Origin: JAENVT01 sp963805445
GTDB taxonomy: Bacteria > Actinomycetota > Acidimicrobiia > Acidimicrobiales > Ilumatobacteraceae
Assembly (NCBI GenBank): GCA_963805445.1
Contig: CAWDUI010000012.1
Coordinates: 310,001 to 374,000 of the forward strand
DNA: 64,000 bases
Direction of reading: 5' to 3'
The notes beneath the pieces were generated by a model. The model was given only the letters and a program-made list of their open reading frames with translations. It searched no databases and was not told the DNA's origin. This document shows positions 35,599 through 44,060 of this stretch, one piece after another; the stretch's first letter is position 1, and each line of letters starts with the position of its first letter. A program made the translations under genes and the position numbers.

Positions 35599-36772
35599 AT
35601 GCTTGCCTTCACGTTCCCTGGCCAGGGATCTCAACGACCTGGTATGGGCAGGCCCTGGGTCGATCACGAGAGCTGGGAGCTTGTCGACGAGGCTTCCGAT
35701 GTCGCCGAACGCGACGTCGGGCGGTTGCTGCTCGACGCCGATGTCGACGAACTGCGCGACACGCGCCATGCACAACTCACCACCTTCGTGTCCAGCTTGA
35801 TGGTGCTCGACGCGGCCGAACGCCTGGGCCTCGAACCCAGCTTCTGCGCCGGCCACAGCCTCGGCGAATACACCGCATTGACCGCCACCGGCGCGCTCGG
35901 CTTCGACGAAGGGGTGCGCCTGGTCTGCGAGCGAGCAGATGCCATGCACCAAGCGGGCATCGAGAACCCCGGCACCATGGCTGCCGTGCTTGGACTCGAC
36001 GACGACCAGGTCGAGGTGGCCTGTCGACGTGCCGACAGCGATGTCTGGGTCGCCAACTTCAACGCACCAGGTCAGGTCGTGATCGCCGGCTCGCCGGAGG
36101 GTGTGGCCGCCGCAGGGATCGTCGCCAAGGAGCTCGGAGCCAAGAAGGTGATGCCGCTGCAGGTGTCGGGTGCCTTCCACACACCATTCATGACCGCAGC
36201 GCGCGATCGGTTGCGCAAGGCGATTGCCGAAGCCAATCCACGCGACACCGAAGTGCCCGTGATCTCCAACGTCGACGCACTCTCGCACAACACCGGTGCG
36301 GAGTGGTCGAGCCTGTTGTCGGCCCAGCTCAGCAGCCCAGTTCGGTGGAAGCACTGCCTGCTGGCCTTGGAGGATCTCGGCGTCACCGAGTTCGTCGAGC
36401 TCGGGCCCGGCGGTGTGCTGACCGGCATGGCCAAGCGCACGGTGGAGTCAGCTCGAACGATCGCCGTCTCGACGCCCGAAGACCTCGAACGCCTGCTGGA
36501 ATGGGTCAACGCCGGTTCGCAGCACAGCACGCAACTCGAAGGGCGAGCACCTCTTCGCCCAGGAACGCCTCGTCGTCAGTCCGGCGGCCGGGTTGTTCAC
36601 GCCGATCGACGATCTGGCCGACGGCAGCCGGCTCACGGTCGGCGACGTGCTCGGGCACGTCGGCGATGCCGAGGTACGATCACCTTTCGCCGGTGTGTTG
36701 CAGAGTTACATTGCCGTCGACGGAGAGCGAGTCACAATGAGACAACCCATCGCATGGTTGAGGACGATCTGA
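35599..36772 (+). CDS. fabD: Malonyl-CoA:ACP transacylase with C-terminal biotinyl/lipoyl-like domain (one frameshift)
   Basis: Residues 1-300 are FabD: FPGQGSQ near the start, nucleophile Ser87 in GHSLGE, His194 in GAFHTPFM, and VELGPGGVLTGM. After VNAGSQHSTQLEG the frame is broken by a GGG run (36541-36543); with two G it continues as GEHLFAQERLVVSPAAG...LTVGDVLGHVG...EVRSPFAGVLQSYIAVDGERV and stops at 36772, one nt before fabH. No start codon opens that second frame, so a single fused protein of about 390 residues is the best reading. The added 75 residues look like a biotinyl/lipoyl hammerhead barrel without the modified Lys. FabD loads malonyl groups onto ACP; the role of the extra barrel is unknown. 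Confidence 0.88.
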
Positions 36773-36773
36773 T

Positions 36774-37742
36774 ATGCCAGCACTACCTTCCGGAGTCCGC
36801 GGTGCAGTGATCACAGGCTGGGGCACTGCCCTCGGCCCCAAGACACTCACCAACAAAGATCTCGAGCAGATGATGGACACGTCCGACGAGTGGATCGTCG
36901 AGCGCACCGGCATTCGCGAGCGCCATGTCGGCGGCACCACCGTCGGCCTCTCGACCGAGTCAGGCCGCGCCGCGCTCGATATGTCGGGGGTCGACCTCGC
37001 CGAGATCGACGCGCTCGTGTTGGCCACCACCACGCCCGACACGCAGTGGGGCACCGCAGCAACGGTGCAGAACGAACTCGGTCTGCGCTGTGGGGCATTC
37101 GACGTCAATGCAGCTTGCTCGGGATTCGTCTACGGGCTCGTCACCGCCCACGGGATGATCGCCATGGGTGCTCGCAAGGTGTTGTTGATCGGCACCGACT
37201 CGCTGTCGAGGATCGTCGACTGGGACGACCGCAACACCGCGGTGCTGTTCGGCGACGGTTCGGGCGCGGTGGTGCTCGAAGCCGTCGAAGGGCCCGGTCA
37301 ATTGCTGGCATGGGATCTCGACGCCGACGGGTCGTTGGGGCGCCTGCTCTGGGCCGACGTCGGTGGCTTCATCCACATGGAGGGCAAGGAGGTCTTCCGG
37401 CGCGCCGTGCGCATCATGGTCGACTCGGCCACGAAGTCGATGAACCATGCCGGCATCACCGCCGACGACATCGCACTGGTGGTCCCCCACCAGGCAAACG
37501 TTCGGATCATCCAGGCGGCATGCGACCGACTGGGGATCGAACCCGAGCGTTCGGTCATGGTGCTCGACCGCACCGGCAACACGTCGTCGGCCTCGGTCCC
37601 GTTGGCACTCGCCGACGCGCTCGACACGGGCCGCGTCAAAGAAGGCGATCTGTTGTTGCTCGTCGGGTTCGGCGGTGGGATGACCGCGGCCAGCGCCGTG
37701 CTGCGCTGGGGTGGCGGGGCGCCCGCCGGCGGGCCTGCGTGA
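36774..37742 (+). CDS. fabH: 3-oxoacyl-ACP synthase III
   Basis: The 322-residue protein has the FabH catalytic triad Cys115 (NAACSGF), His239 (VVPHQAN) and Asn269 (RTGNTSSAS), plus the DEWIVERTGIRER segment and FGDGSGAVVLE. It condenses acetyl- or branched acyl-CoA with malonyl-ACP to start fatty acid synthesis. It begins one nt after fabD and its stop overlaps the fabG start (GTGA). Confidence 0.96.
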   Translation: MPALPSGVRGAVITGWGTALGPKTLTNKDLEQMMDTSDEWIVERTGIRERHVGGTTVGLSTESGRAALDMSGVDLAEIDALVLATTTPDTQWGTAATVQNELGLRCGAFDVNAACSGFVYGLVTAHGMIAMGARKVLLIGTDSLSRIVDWDDRNTAVLFGDGSGAVVLEAVEGPGQLLAWDLDADGSLGRLLWADVGGFIHMEGKEVFRRAVRIMVDSATKSMNHAGITADDIALVVPHQANVRIIQAACDRLGIEPERSVMVLDRTGNTSSASVPLALADALDTGRVKEGDLLLLVGFGGGMTAASAVLRWGGGAPAGGPA

Positions 37743-38443
37743 GCAGAGTCGTACTGATAACCGGCGGATCTCGAGGCATCGGGTTGGCGTGTGCACAACG
37801 GTTTGCCGCGCTCGGCGACCGAGTCGCCGTCACCTACAACTCGTCGCCGCCGCCGGATGGCTTCTTCGCCGTGAAGTGCGACGTCACGTCCACCGATTCG
37901 GTGGAAGCAGCGTTCAAGTCCGTCGAGGCCGAGTTCGGTCCGGTCGAGGTGCTCGTGTCCAACGCCGGGATCACCAAGGACGGATTGTTGCTGCGCATGA
38001 GCGAGACCGACTTCGGCTCGGTGATCGACGCCAACCTGACGGCCGCCTACCGCGTCGCCAAGCGGGCCACGCAGGGCATGCTCCGTGCACGGGCCGGCCG
38101 AATCATCTTCATGTCATCAGTGGTCGCGCTGCTCGGTTCGGCCGGGCAAGCCAACTATGCCGCGTCCAAGGCGGGGCTCGTTGGGCTGGCCCGATCGCTG
38201 GCCCGCGAGCTCGGTTCGCGCAGCATCACCGTCAACATCGTCGCCCCTGGACCGGTCGAGACCGACATGACCGCGGCGCTGGGCGACAAGCGCCTCGCCG
38301 AACTGACCGCTGCAGTCCCGCTGGCCCGAATGGCGGTCGCCGACGAGATCGCCGGCGTCGTCGCCTTCCTCGCCTCGGCAGACGCGGCCTACATCACCGG
38401 CGCGGTCATCCCCGTGGATGGGGGATTGGGAATGGGTCACTAA
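37739..38443 (+). CDS. fabG: 3-oxoacyl-ACP reductase
   Basis: The 234-residue SDR has a full TGGSRGIG loop (residues 8-15), CDVTS, SNAGIT, catalytic Ser126/127, Tyr140 and Lys144, and VDGGLGMGH at the C-terminus. It reduces 3-oxoacyl-ACP with NADPH. GTG 37739 overlaps the fabH stop, so translation is coupled. The position in the fab cluster makes FabG the clear choice among SDRs. Confidence 0.95.
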   Translation: MSRVVLITGGSRGIGLACAQRFAALGDRVAVTYNSSPPPDGFFAVKCDVTSTDSVEAAFKSVEAEFGPVEVLVSNAGITKDGLLLRMSETDFGSVIDANLTAAYRVAKRATQGMLRARAGRIIFMSSVVALLGSAGQANYAASKAGLVGLARSLARELGSRSITVNIVAPGPVETDMTAALGDKRLAELTAAVPLARMAVADEIAGVVAFLASADAAYITGAVIPVDGGLGMGH

Positions 38444-38526
38444 CCGGTCCCCGGCCATCAGCAAGCAGGGTCACGAGACACCACAGTCGTTAACATCGTC
38501 CGCATCACGAACACAAGGAGATAGTC

Positions 38527-38763
38527 GTGGATCAAGCAATGTTCGCCCGCTTCCGCAAGTGCGCCGTCGAGGTGCTCTCGGTCTCGGAAGACCAAGTTGT
38601 CCCAGAAGCCAAGTTCGGGGACGACCTCGATGCCGACAGTCTCGATCTCGTCGAGTTGGTGATGGCGCTCGAAGAAGAGTTCGGCGTCGAAGTCCCCGAG
38701 GAAGACCTCGAGGGCATCGACACGGTCGGCCAGGCCTACGACCTGGTCGTCGGCAAGCTCTGA
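38527..38763 (+). CDS. acpP: Acyl carrier protein
   Basis: The 78-residue acidic protein has the phosphopantetheine site at Ser38 in DADSLDLVEL and the usual four-helix pattern ending in TVGQAYDLV. The start is GTG 38527 with a strong AAGGAG site (38515-38520). It carries growing acyl chains for the surrounding Fab enzymes. An 83-nt gap separates it from fabG, and its stop overlaps the fabF start (TGATG). Confidence 0.97.
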   Translation: MDQAMFARFRKCAVEVLSVSEDQVVPEAKFGDDLDADSLDLVELVMALEEEFGVEVPEEDLEGIDTVGQAYDLVVGKL

Positions 38764-39944
38764 TGAAGGGTGCCGGACGGCGGGTCGCCATCACCGGCTA
38801 CGGCGTCGTCGCACCGTGTGGAATTGGGAGGAAGGCGTTCTGGGACGGCCTCAACGGGCCGGGAATCACCGGCCATCGCAGCATCGAGGTCGCTGATTGG
38901 GATCCACTGCCCTACTTCAACAACCCGAAGGAAGCACGCCGCGCCGACCGCGTCGAGCAGTTCGCAGTCGCCGCGGCCGCCGAGGCGTTCGAGCACGCCG
39001 GCCGCCCGTCGGCCGAGTCTCACCGCTTCGGCACGATCTTCGCCACCGGTGTCGGCGGGTTGCGCTCGACCGAGGAGCAGATCGAGGTCCTGCTCTCCAA
39101 GGGCGAGCGCCGGGTGTCGCCGTTCCTCGTTCCCATGATGATGCCGAACGCGGCCGGCGCCGCGATCTCGATGCGGTACGGGTTGCGCGGCCCCAACGAG
39201 ACGATCACCACGGCATGTGCCGCGTCGACCCATGCCATCGGCTATGCAGCGCGCCTGATCAGTTGGGGGATGTGCGACGCAGTGGTCACCGGGGGCACGG
39301 AGTCAGCCGGATGTCCGATCGGTGTCGCCAGCTTCGGCAACATGACCGCGCTGTCGACTTCCGGGTCGAGTCGGCCCTTCGACGTCGACCGCGACGGGTT
39401 CGTGCTCGGTGAAGGTGCCGCTGTCCTCGTGCTCGAGGAGTGGACGGCAGCGGAGCGACGCGGTGCCAACATCGTCGGCGAGGTGTTGGGTGCGGGCAGC
39501 AATGCCGACGCCCATCACATCACCGCACCAGCTCCGGGCGGGGTCGGTGCGATGGCCTGCATGCGACTGGCGCTCGACGACGCAGGGCTCGAGCCCGGCC
39601 AGATCGGCCACATCAATGCGCACGGCACATCGACCCCGCTGAACGACGCGGCCGAGGCCGCTGCGGTGACGGAGGTGTTCGGTCACCGCGCCGTGCCGGT
39701 CACGTCGACGAAGGGAGTCACCGGCCATGCCTTGGGTGCGGCGGGCGCCCTCGAGGCGATTGCAATGCTGCTGGCGATCGAACATCGCCTGATCCCGCCG
39801 ACAGCCGGAACGACCTCGGTCGATCCCGAGTTCACGCTGGATCTGGTGGTCGACGCTGCACGGCCATGGATCCCAGCGCCGTCGATCTCGAACAGCCTGG
39901 GCTTCGGCGGGCACAACGGCACCATCATCATCGGCCCCGCCTGA
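38763..39944 (+). CDS. fabF: 3-oxoacyl-ACP synthase II
   Basis: The 393-residue condensing enzyme has Cys152 in TACAAS, His287 in NAHGTST and His322 in GVTGHALGAAG, the C-H-H triad of KAS I/II. The C-terminus NSLGFGGHNGTIII is standard. It elongates acyl-ACP with malonyl-ACP. ATG 38763 overlaps the acpP stop by one base. It is the last intact gene of the cluster. Confidence 0.96.
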   Translation: MKGAGRRVAITGYGVVAPCGIGRKAFWDGLNGPGITGHRSIEVADWDPLPYFNNPKEARRADRVEQFAVAAAAEAFEHAGRPSAESHRFGTIFATGVGGLRSTEEQIEVLLSKGERRVSPFLVPMMMPNAAGAAISMRYGLRGPNETITTACAASTHAIGYAARLISWGMCDAVVTGGTESAGCPIGVASFGNMTALSTSGSSRPFDVDRDGFVLGEGAAVLVLEEWTAAERRGANIVGEVLGAGSNADAHHITAPAPGGVGAMACMRLALDDAGLEPGQIGHINAHGTSTPLNDAAEAAAVTEVFGHRAVPVTSTKGVTGHALGAAGALEAIAMLLAIEHRLIPPTAGTTSVDPEFTLDLVVDAARPWIPAPSISNSLGFGGHNGTIIIGPA

Positions 39945-39991
39945 CGATCCCGCCACATAACCTCACCAAACCCTTCTGCGGCACGGGCCCG

Positions 39992-41012
39992 GGCTCGAAC
40001 TGGCGGGCGGACAGGTTGACGGCGATCGTCAATGGGACCACCGGGCGTCCGACCGGCGCCCATCCGCGGGCCTCCTCGCACGCCATCTCCAAGACCTGGG
40101 TGCCGAGTGGCACCACGAGGCCTGTCTCTTCCGCAACCGAGATGAAGTCAACGGGTGGAAGGATCGAGCCGTCGTTCTCGGCGATGCGGGCGAGGGCCTC
40201 GAACCGCAACGATGCGCCCGGTACCGAGATCGATGACCGGTTGGTAGTACACGATGACCCGATGGTCATCGAGGGCCGCCTGCAACATCTTCTGCGCGGT
40301 CGAACGCAACTGGACCTGGCGGCCGAGCGCGGCATCGAATACCTCGACACGGCCGCGCCCGTGCGACTTGGCGTGGTACATCGCTTTGTCAGCCTCGTTG
40401 AGGAGCACCTCGGCCGATCCTCGCCGCCGAGCGACACTGCGATCCCGACGCTCGCGCCGACATGGTCAGCGTCGCCGGGGCGGTGCTGCAGTTCGGTCAC
40501 GAGCCGGTTCCCGATGTGGACCGTGTGGGCCCGGCTCTCGACGTTGGCGGCGAGGACGACGAACTCGTCGCCACCGATGCGGGCCACGGTGTCGTGTGGC
40601 CGAACGACGGCGGTCAGCTGCTCGGCCACACGGCGCAACACGGCGTCCCCCATCGCATGACCCTGCGTGTCGTTGATCTGCTTGAACCGATCGAGATCGA
40701 CGAACAGCACCGCCGTGCAGGTCGCGAACGCTTGGCCGCGAGCAGCGCAACCGGTAGATCCGATCGACCAGGAGTGAGCGGTTCGGCAAGCCCGTCAAGG
40801 CATCGTGCGTCGCCTGCATCGTCAAGGCTGCCTGTGCGGCCTGCAGATCGGCCATCCGTTCGGCCTGCATCTCGCCGAGACGGGAGATCTCGCGGTCCTG
40901 CGCTCTTCTGCCCACTGAGGTCGGTAAACGTCAGGCAGGCGAGGTTGTCACCGTCCATCTCGAGGGCCGAGATACCGACGAGGACCGGAACGGCAGATCC
41001 ACGGCGAGCCGA
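39992..41012 (-). pseudogene. Remnant of a PAS-GGDEF-EAL cyclic-di-GMP protein, frameshifted and truncated at both ends
   Basis: Reading leftward and switching frames, one finds a PAS tail (AVPVLVGISALEMDGDNLACLTFTDLS), a linker helix, THDALTGLPNRSLLVDRI, LFVDLDRFKQINDTQGH, RIGGDEFVVLA, NEADKAMYHAKSHGRGRVEVFD, and the first part of an EAL domain (VYYQPVIDLGTG, FEALARI, SVAEETGLVVPLG, VNLSARQFE). The EAL domain then stops: its last 130-150 residues are missing and the gene abuts the 3' end of fabF. At least three frameshifts are needed. The GGDEF site itself is intact, but the whole cannot be one functional protein as read. Confidence 0.75.
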
Positions 41013-41475
41013 GGAGGGTCGGGACGGAAGCAGTGGAACCGCAGCAGGCCGGGTCGACCCACTGCCGCAGGTCGATCCGACGGAGACATGTTGCGATGAT
41101 CTCTGCCTCGGACTCGTCGAACGCGAAGTACACGGCCGCGCCGCTGGCACACGTCGCGAGACAGAACTGCGCCGCGAGGGTGGACTTGCCGGTACCCGAC
41201 GTGCCGCTGACGAGGATGGTGCTCCCCTGGAGAAGCCGCCGTCGGCGAGCATCGGAGTCGAGACGGGCGACGCCGGTCGGCATGCGCCCTGGCCACGCTG
41301 TGCTGCAGCCGAGCGAGTGACGGGCAGACACCGAGACGCCGGATTCGCCGATGAGGAACGGTATTCGTTCGTGCCTGGAATGAGCCGCGGTACTTGAGGA
41401 TCGAGACGCGTCGAGGTCTGCTCGGTGACCGATGATCGAGCACGATCACGCAGTCCGACACGTACCGAGCGTGGC
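41013..41475 (-). pseudogene. Remnant of a KaiC-like RecA-superfamily ATPase
   Basis: Leftward from about 41475 the frames give RYVSDCVIVLDHR, then ILKYRGS, and then a second KaiC repeat beginning TGVARLDS and continuing with LLQGSTILVSGTSGTGKSTLAAQF (Walker A), VYFAFDESEAEIIA and a trace of RFHCFRPTLLG. This is the end of one KaiC domain and the start of the next. Both the N-terminal part and everything after the second Walker region are missing, and several frameshifts are needed. It runs directly into the PAS-GGDEF-EAL remnant at about 41012. Confidence 0.7.
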
Positions 41476-41511
41476 GCGCACTCTGTGACACCCCTTTGTC
41501 ATGATCGCCGC

Positions 41512-41820
41512 ATGAGACTCCGCACCGCCCGCACCCATCCGACCACACGCTCGCTCGCCAAGCCGCCCACACGGCCGGCCCACTACGTGATCTTCGACAT
41601 CGACCGACCGAACGTGGTGCACACCAAGCTCGACTGCAGCGAGCACATCGGGCTCGTCGACGTGGTCGACCAGTGGTTCGGCGGTCCCTGCGACGACCCT
41701 GACGTGGTCGAAGAGGTCGCCTTCCGCCACGGGCTGATCGCCGCAGCCGCGCTTGTCGAGCGCGGTACCCCATGCCCTCATTGCACCCTCGTGGCGGCGC
41801 CGTTGTGGCGTGCCGCCTAG
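41512..41820 (+). CDS. Hypothetical protein
   Basis: The 102-residue product from ATG 41512 has a basic N-terminus, a central strand HYVIFDIDRPNVVH and a C-terminal CPHC pair that could bind metal. I do not recognise a family. CATGAT (41500-41505) ends 6 nt before the ATG. An earlier in-frame ATG (41425) is less likely because it would overlap the remnant region. It is convergent with fabZ. Confidence 0.6.
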   Translation: MRLRTARTHPTTRSLAKPPTRPAHYVIFDIDRPNVVHTKLDCSEHIGLVDVVDQWFGGPCDDPDVVEEVAFRHGLIAAAALVERGTPCPHCTLVAAPLWRAA

Positions 41821-41826
41821 CACCGA

Positions 41827-42256
41827 TCAGCGGTCGACCAGGACGAACATCAACTCGCATTCGCAGGCGGTCGTCGCCGCCCAACAGCGCCCGACCGCGC
41901 CCCTTGCCGGCCCGAGCCGACATTCGCTGCAACTCGACGTGGAGCTCCAATGTGTCGCCGGGCCCGACCTGCCGACGAAACCGGGCACTGTCGAGCCCGC
42001 CGAACAGCGGCAGCTTGCCCGCAAAGCGCGGATCGGTCAGCACCGCAATGGCGCCGATCTGGGCGATCGCTTCGCACATCAACACGCCTGGCAGGGTCGG
42101 CCGACCAGGAAAGTGGCCGGCGAAGAACCATTCGTCACCCGACAGCCGCCACGTGCCGATGGCGCTGATGCCCGGTTCGAGGGCCACCACCTCATCGACG
42201 AACAAGAACGGCGGGCGGTGCGGCAACACGGCGGCCGGTGCGGGCATCGCCGTCAT
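41827..42256 (-). CDS. fabZ: 3-hydroxyacyl-ACP dehydratase, FabZ-like (one frameshift)
   Basis: The hot-dog protein is about 142 residues when corrected. It starts with LPHRPPFLFVDEV, has catalytic His48 in GHFPGRPTLPGV and Glu62 in MCEAIAQ, and RFRRQVGPGD. The frame breaks near 41895-41903; the other frame supplies AATTACECELMFVLVDR, the standard FabZ end, stopping at 41827. It dehydrates 3-hydroxyacyl-ACP, the step missing from the fab cluster 2 kb away. The start overlaps the bcp stop (ATGA). Confidence 0.88.
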
Positions 42257-42705
42257 TCGGCAAGTGCTTCCAGCAGGCGTGTCGGGGTGTCTTTCGGGCT
42301 GATCTTGTACCAGGCGTTGCGGATCGACCCATCAGCGCCGATCAGGAACGCCGACCGCTCGATGCCCATGTAGGTCTTGCCGTAGTTCTTCTTCTCTTTC
42401 CAGACGCCATAGGCCTCTGCCACCGAGTGATCGATGTCGGACAGCAGGTCGAAGTTGAGCGAGTACTTGTCGCCAAATCGCGCCAACGCGGCGGGCTTGT
42501 CAGGGCTGATGCCGAGAATCACCGTGTCGCCGACCTGCTCGGCGATGTCGCGCAACCCGCAGGCCTGCTGAGTGCAGCCGGGTGTGTCGGCGCGCGGATA
42601 GAAGTACACCAACACCGGATGGCCACGCAGTGCAGCCAGGCTCTGTTCGGCGTTCTTCTGGTTCGTCAAGGTGAACTCGGGCGCTGGTCGACCGGCAGTG
42701 AGCAT
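42253..42705 (-). CDS. bcp: Thioredoxin-dependent thiol peroxidase (peroxiredoxin Q/BCP)
   Basis: From ATG 42705 the product is 150 residues, with the peroxidatic Cys44 and resolving Cys49 in DTPGCTQQACG, the early APEFTL segment and FYPRADTPG, all typical of BCP. It reduces peroxides using thioredoxin. TATCAT (complement of 42712-42717) ends 6 nt before the ATG. An upstream in-frame start at 42744 is rejected because the family begins at MLTAGRPAP. Confidence 0.93.
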   Translation of the reverse strand: MLTAGRPAPEFTLTNQKNAEQSLAALRGHPVLVYFYPRADTPGCTQQACGLRDIAEQVGDTVILGISPDKPAALARFGDKYSLNFDLLSDIDHSVAEAYGVWKEKKNYGKTYMGIERSAFLIGADGSIRNAWYKISPKDTPTRLLEALAE

Positions 42706-42772
42706 CCCCTGATGATACCGATCGAGTGAGACGCCAACCGCCACGGACCGTGCCGTAAAGATTCGTGCAATT

Positions 42773-42815
42773 CTTGCTCAAGCAAGTTGCAATTGTTGTC
42801 ACGGACTGTGATAAC
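42773..42815 (+). promoter_or_regulatory. Strong promoter with palindromic operator driving the micro-ORF RNA
   Basis: TTGCAA (42787-42792) and GATAAC (42810-42815) are spaced exactly 17 bp, and TGT before the -10 makes an extended -10. A palindrome CTTGCT-CA-AGCAAG (42773-42786) abuts the -35 and could bind a repressor or activator. Transcription would start near 42822. Confidence 0.6.
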
Positions 42816-42866
42816 TTGCTCACGACCCGGCGGAGCCGCAGCCGACAAACGTAAAGGAAGACACCG

Positions 42867-42896
42867 ATGCGTCGTCCCATCGTCGTTCCTCACTGA
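42867..42896 (+). CDS. Nine-residue micro-ORF (MRRPIVVPH)
   Basis: ATG 42867 is preceded 6 nt upstream by AAAGGAAG (42853-42860), a better ribosome site than most genes here have. The ORF ends at TGA 42896 and is followed by paired hairpins, a leader-peptide layout. The sequence RRPIVVPH has no run of a single amino acid that would point to classical attenuation by starvation. Confidence 0.45.
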   Translation: MRRPIVVPH

Positions 42897-42952
42897 TACC
42901 CACTGATCCACATCCTCCCCGGAAATACTTTCCCCGGAGGCAATACGAGCAA

Positions 42953-42984
42953 GCGAACAAACCGCGCTCAGCGGTTTGTTTCGC
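42953..42984. terminator. Intrinsic terminator-like hairpin
   Basis: GCGAACAAACCGC (42953-42965) pairs with GCGGTTTGTTTCGC (42971-42984) through 13 bp with one bulged T and a 5-nt loop, followed by GTTTAT. It would end the plus-strand small RNA and, being nearly symmetrical, may also end the leftward trp operon, whose last gene stops at 42987. Confidence 0.75.
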
Positions 42985-42986
42985 GT

Positions 42987-43292
42987 TTATGGTCGCCGAC
43001 GTAGTCCGTGGCCGAAGAAGCCGCCGCGCGGTCGAGCGTGAGCGTGATAGTGCTCCGGTATCGAGCGCATGTTGTCGTCGATGTAGTGCCCATCGAAGCG
43101 ATAGGACGACTCGACGATCAAGCCGAGCAATCGCACCATCTCGGCGCGCACCTGCTCCGGCGGAGCGGGATCGTGCTCCTTCCAGACGACCATGGGCACG
43201 TAGCACTGCTCGCATTCGGCGATCCAGCACACGTCGTCCTCGTAGAACCACTCGGTGAGGCGGGCCGCTTCACACAACTCGCAGCGGCTCAG
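42987..43292 (-). CDS. Small zinc-finger-like hypothetical protein downstream of trpA
   Basis: About 101 residues. The N-terminal half has CLSRCELCEAARLTEW and later CWIAECEQCYVPMVVWKEH, giving two CxxC pairs that probably bind zinc. The C-terminus is rich in His, Tyr and Arg (SIPEHYHAHARP). No ATG, GTG or well-placed TTG precedes the first cysteines: the frame would need CTG 43292, overlapping the trpA stop, or a small sequence error there. It looks like the last gene of the trp operon. Its function is unknown. Confidence 0.6.
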   Translation of the reverse strand: MSRCELCEAARLTEWFYEDDVCWIAECEQCYVPMVVWKEHDPAPPEQVRAEMVRLLGLIVESSYRFDGHYIDDNMRSIPEHYHAHARPRGGFFGHGLRRRP

Positions 43293-44060
43293 GCATCGAT
43301 CGCCGCGCGGACCTCGGCGACGTACTCCCCTGCGGCATCCGGGCCATTGTCGAGCAGCCGCCGGATCACCGAGGCGCCCATCACGACGCCGTCGGCCACC
43401 TGCACGGCCTCGCGAGCCTGTGCCGCGTTCGACACTCCGACGCCGATCAACACCGGCACGTCGGTGATCGCCTTCAGCCGCCTGGCGAGTGAGGCAGCCG
43501 TCGAAGCCAACTCGCGGCGTTCCCCGGTGACGCCCAGCAAGCCGACGGAGTAGAGAAACCCGCGCGCTCGCGTCGGCGATCCGCGGCAGCCGATCGTCAG
43601 GCGCTGTCGGGGCGGCAAACATCACCGTCTCGACGCCTGCGTCGTCGGCGGCAGCACACCACGGGCCGGATTCTTCCAGCGGGAGGTCAGGGACCAAGGC
43701 GGCGACGACTCCGGCAGACAGGAGTTGATGGGCAAATCGCTCGTGCCCGGCATGGTGGACGGTGTTGTAGTACGTCATGACGGCCAGCGGAATTCCGACG
43801 TCGAGATCGCGGGTCTCGTCGAGGATCGAGACCGGCGTGGCCCCGGCCTCGAGCGCCATCTGCGATGCCAGCTGGATCACCGGGCCATCCATCACCGGAT
43901 CGGAGAAGGGCAGCCCGATTTCGATGGCGTCGGCGCCGGCCGCAGCGACGGCGCGCACGGCCTGCTGCCACCCTTCCAGCCCACCGGTGATGTACGGGAC
44001 GAGCAGCTTGCGACCGGCGGCCCGCTTGGCTCGAAGGGCCGTTTCCAACACGCCGGTCAT
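43289..44060 (-). CDS. trpA: Tryptophan synthase, alpha subunit (one frameshift)
   Basis: The N-terminal frame has LVPYITGG, catalytic Glu in AIEIGLPFSDPVMDGPVIQ, and VMTYYNTVHHAG. The C-terminal frame has GFLYSVGLLGVTG, VLIGVGVSNAAQA and DGVVMGASVIRRL. They join near 43565, where one extra C separates DASA from GFLY; the corrected protein is about 256 residues. It cleaves indole-glycerol phosphate to indole. The start overlaps the trpB stop by 4 nt. Confidence 0.95.

Larger units (their letters stand above)
42822..42985 (+). ncRNA. Candidate small RNA with a nine-codon ORF and two hairpins
   Basis: The 281-nt gap between bcp and the next gene holds a complete small transcription unit on the plus strand: promoter (42787-42815), leader with AAAGGAAG, nine-codon ORF (42867-42896), an internal structure with the repeated CCCCGGA word (42914-42940, pairing CCTCC with GGAGG), and a strong terminal hairpin (42953-42984). 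The unit of about 164 nt has no gene downstream on the same strand. It could be a small RNA, a leader peptide attenuator orphaned from its gene, or a micropeptide mRNA. Confidence 0.5.

Noticed and set aside
36303..36740. Separate small gene overlapping the 3' part of fabD
   Set aside because: The product in that frame is Arg/Ser-rich shadow; the barrel-like sequence lies in a third frame that has no start of its own and joins fabD by a one-base correction.
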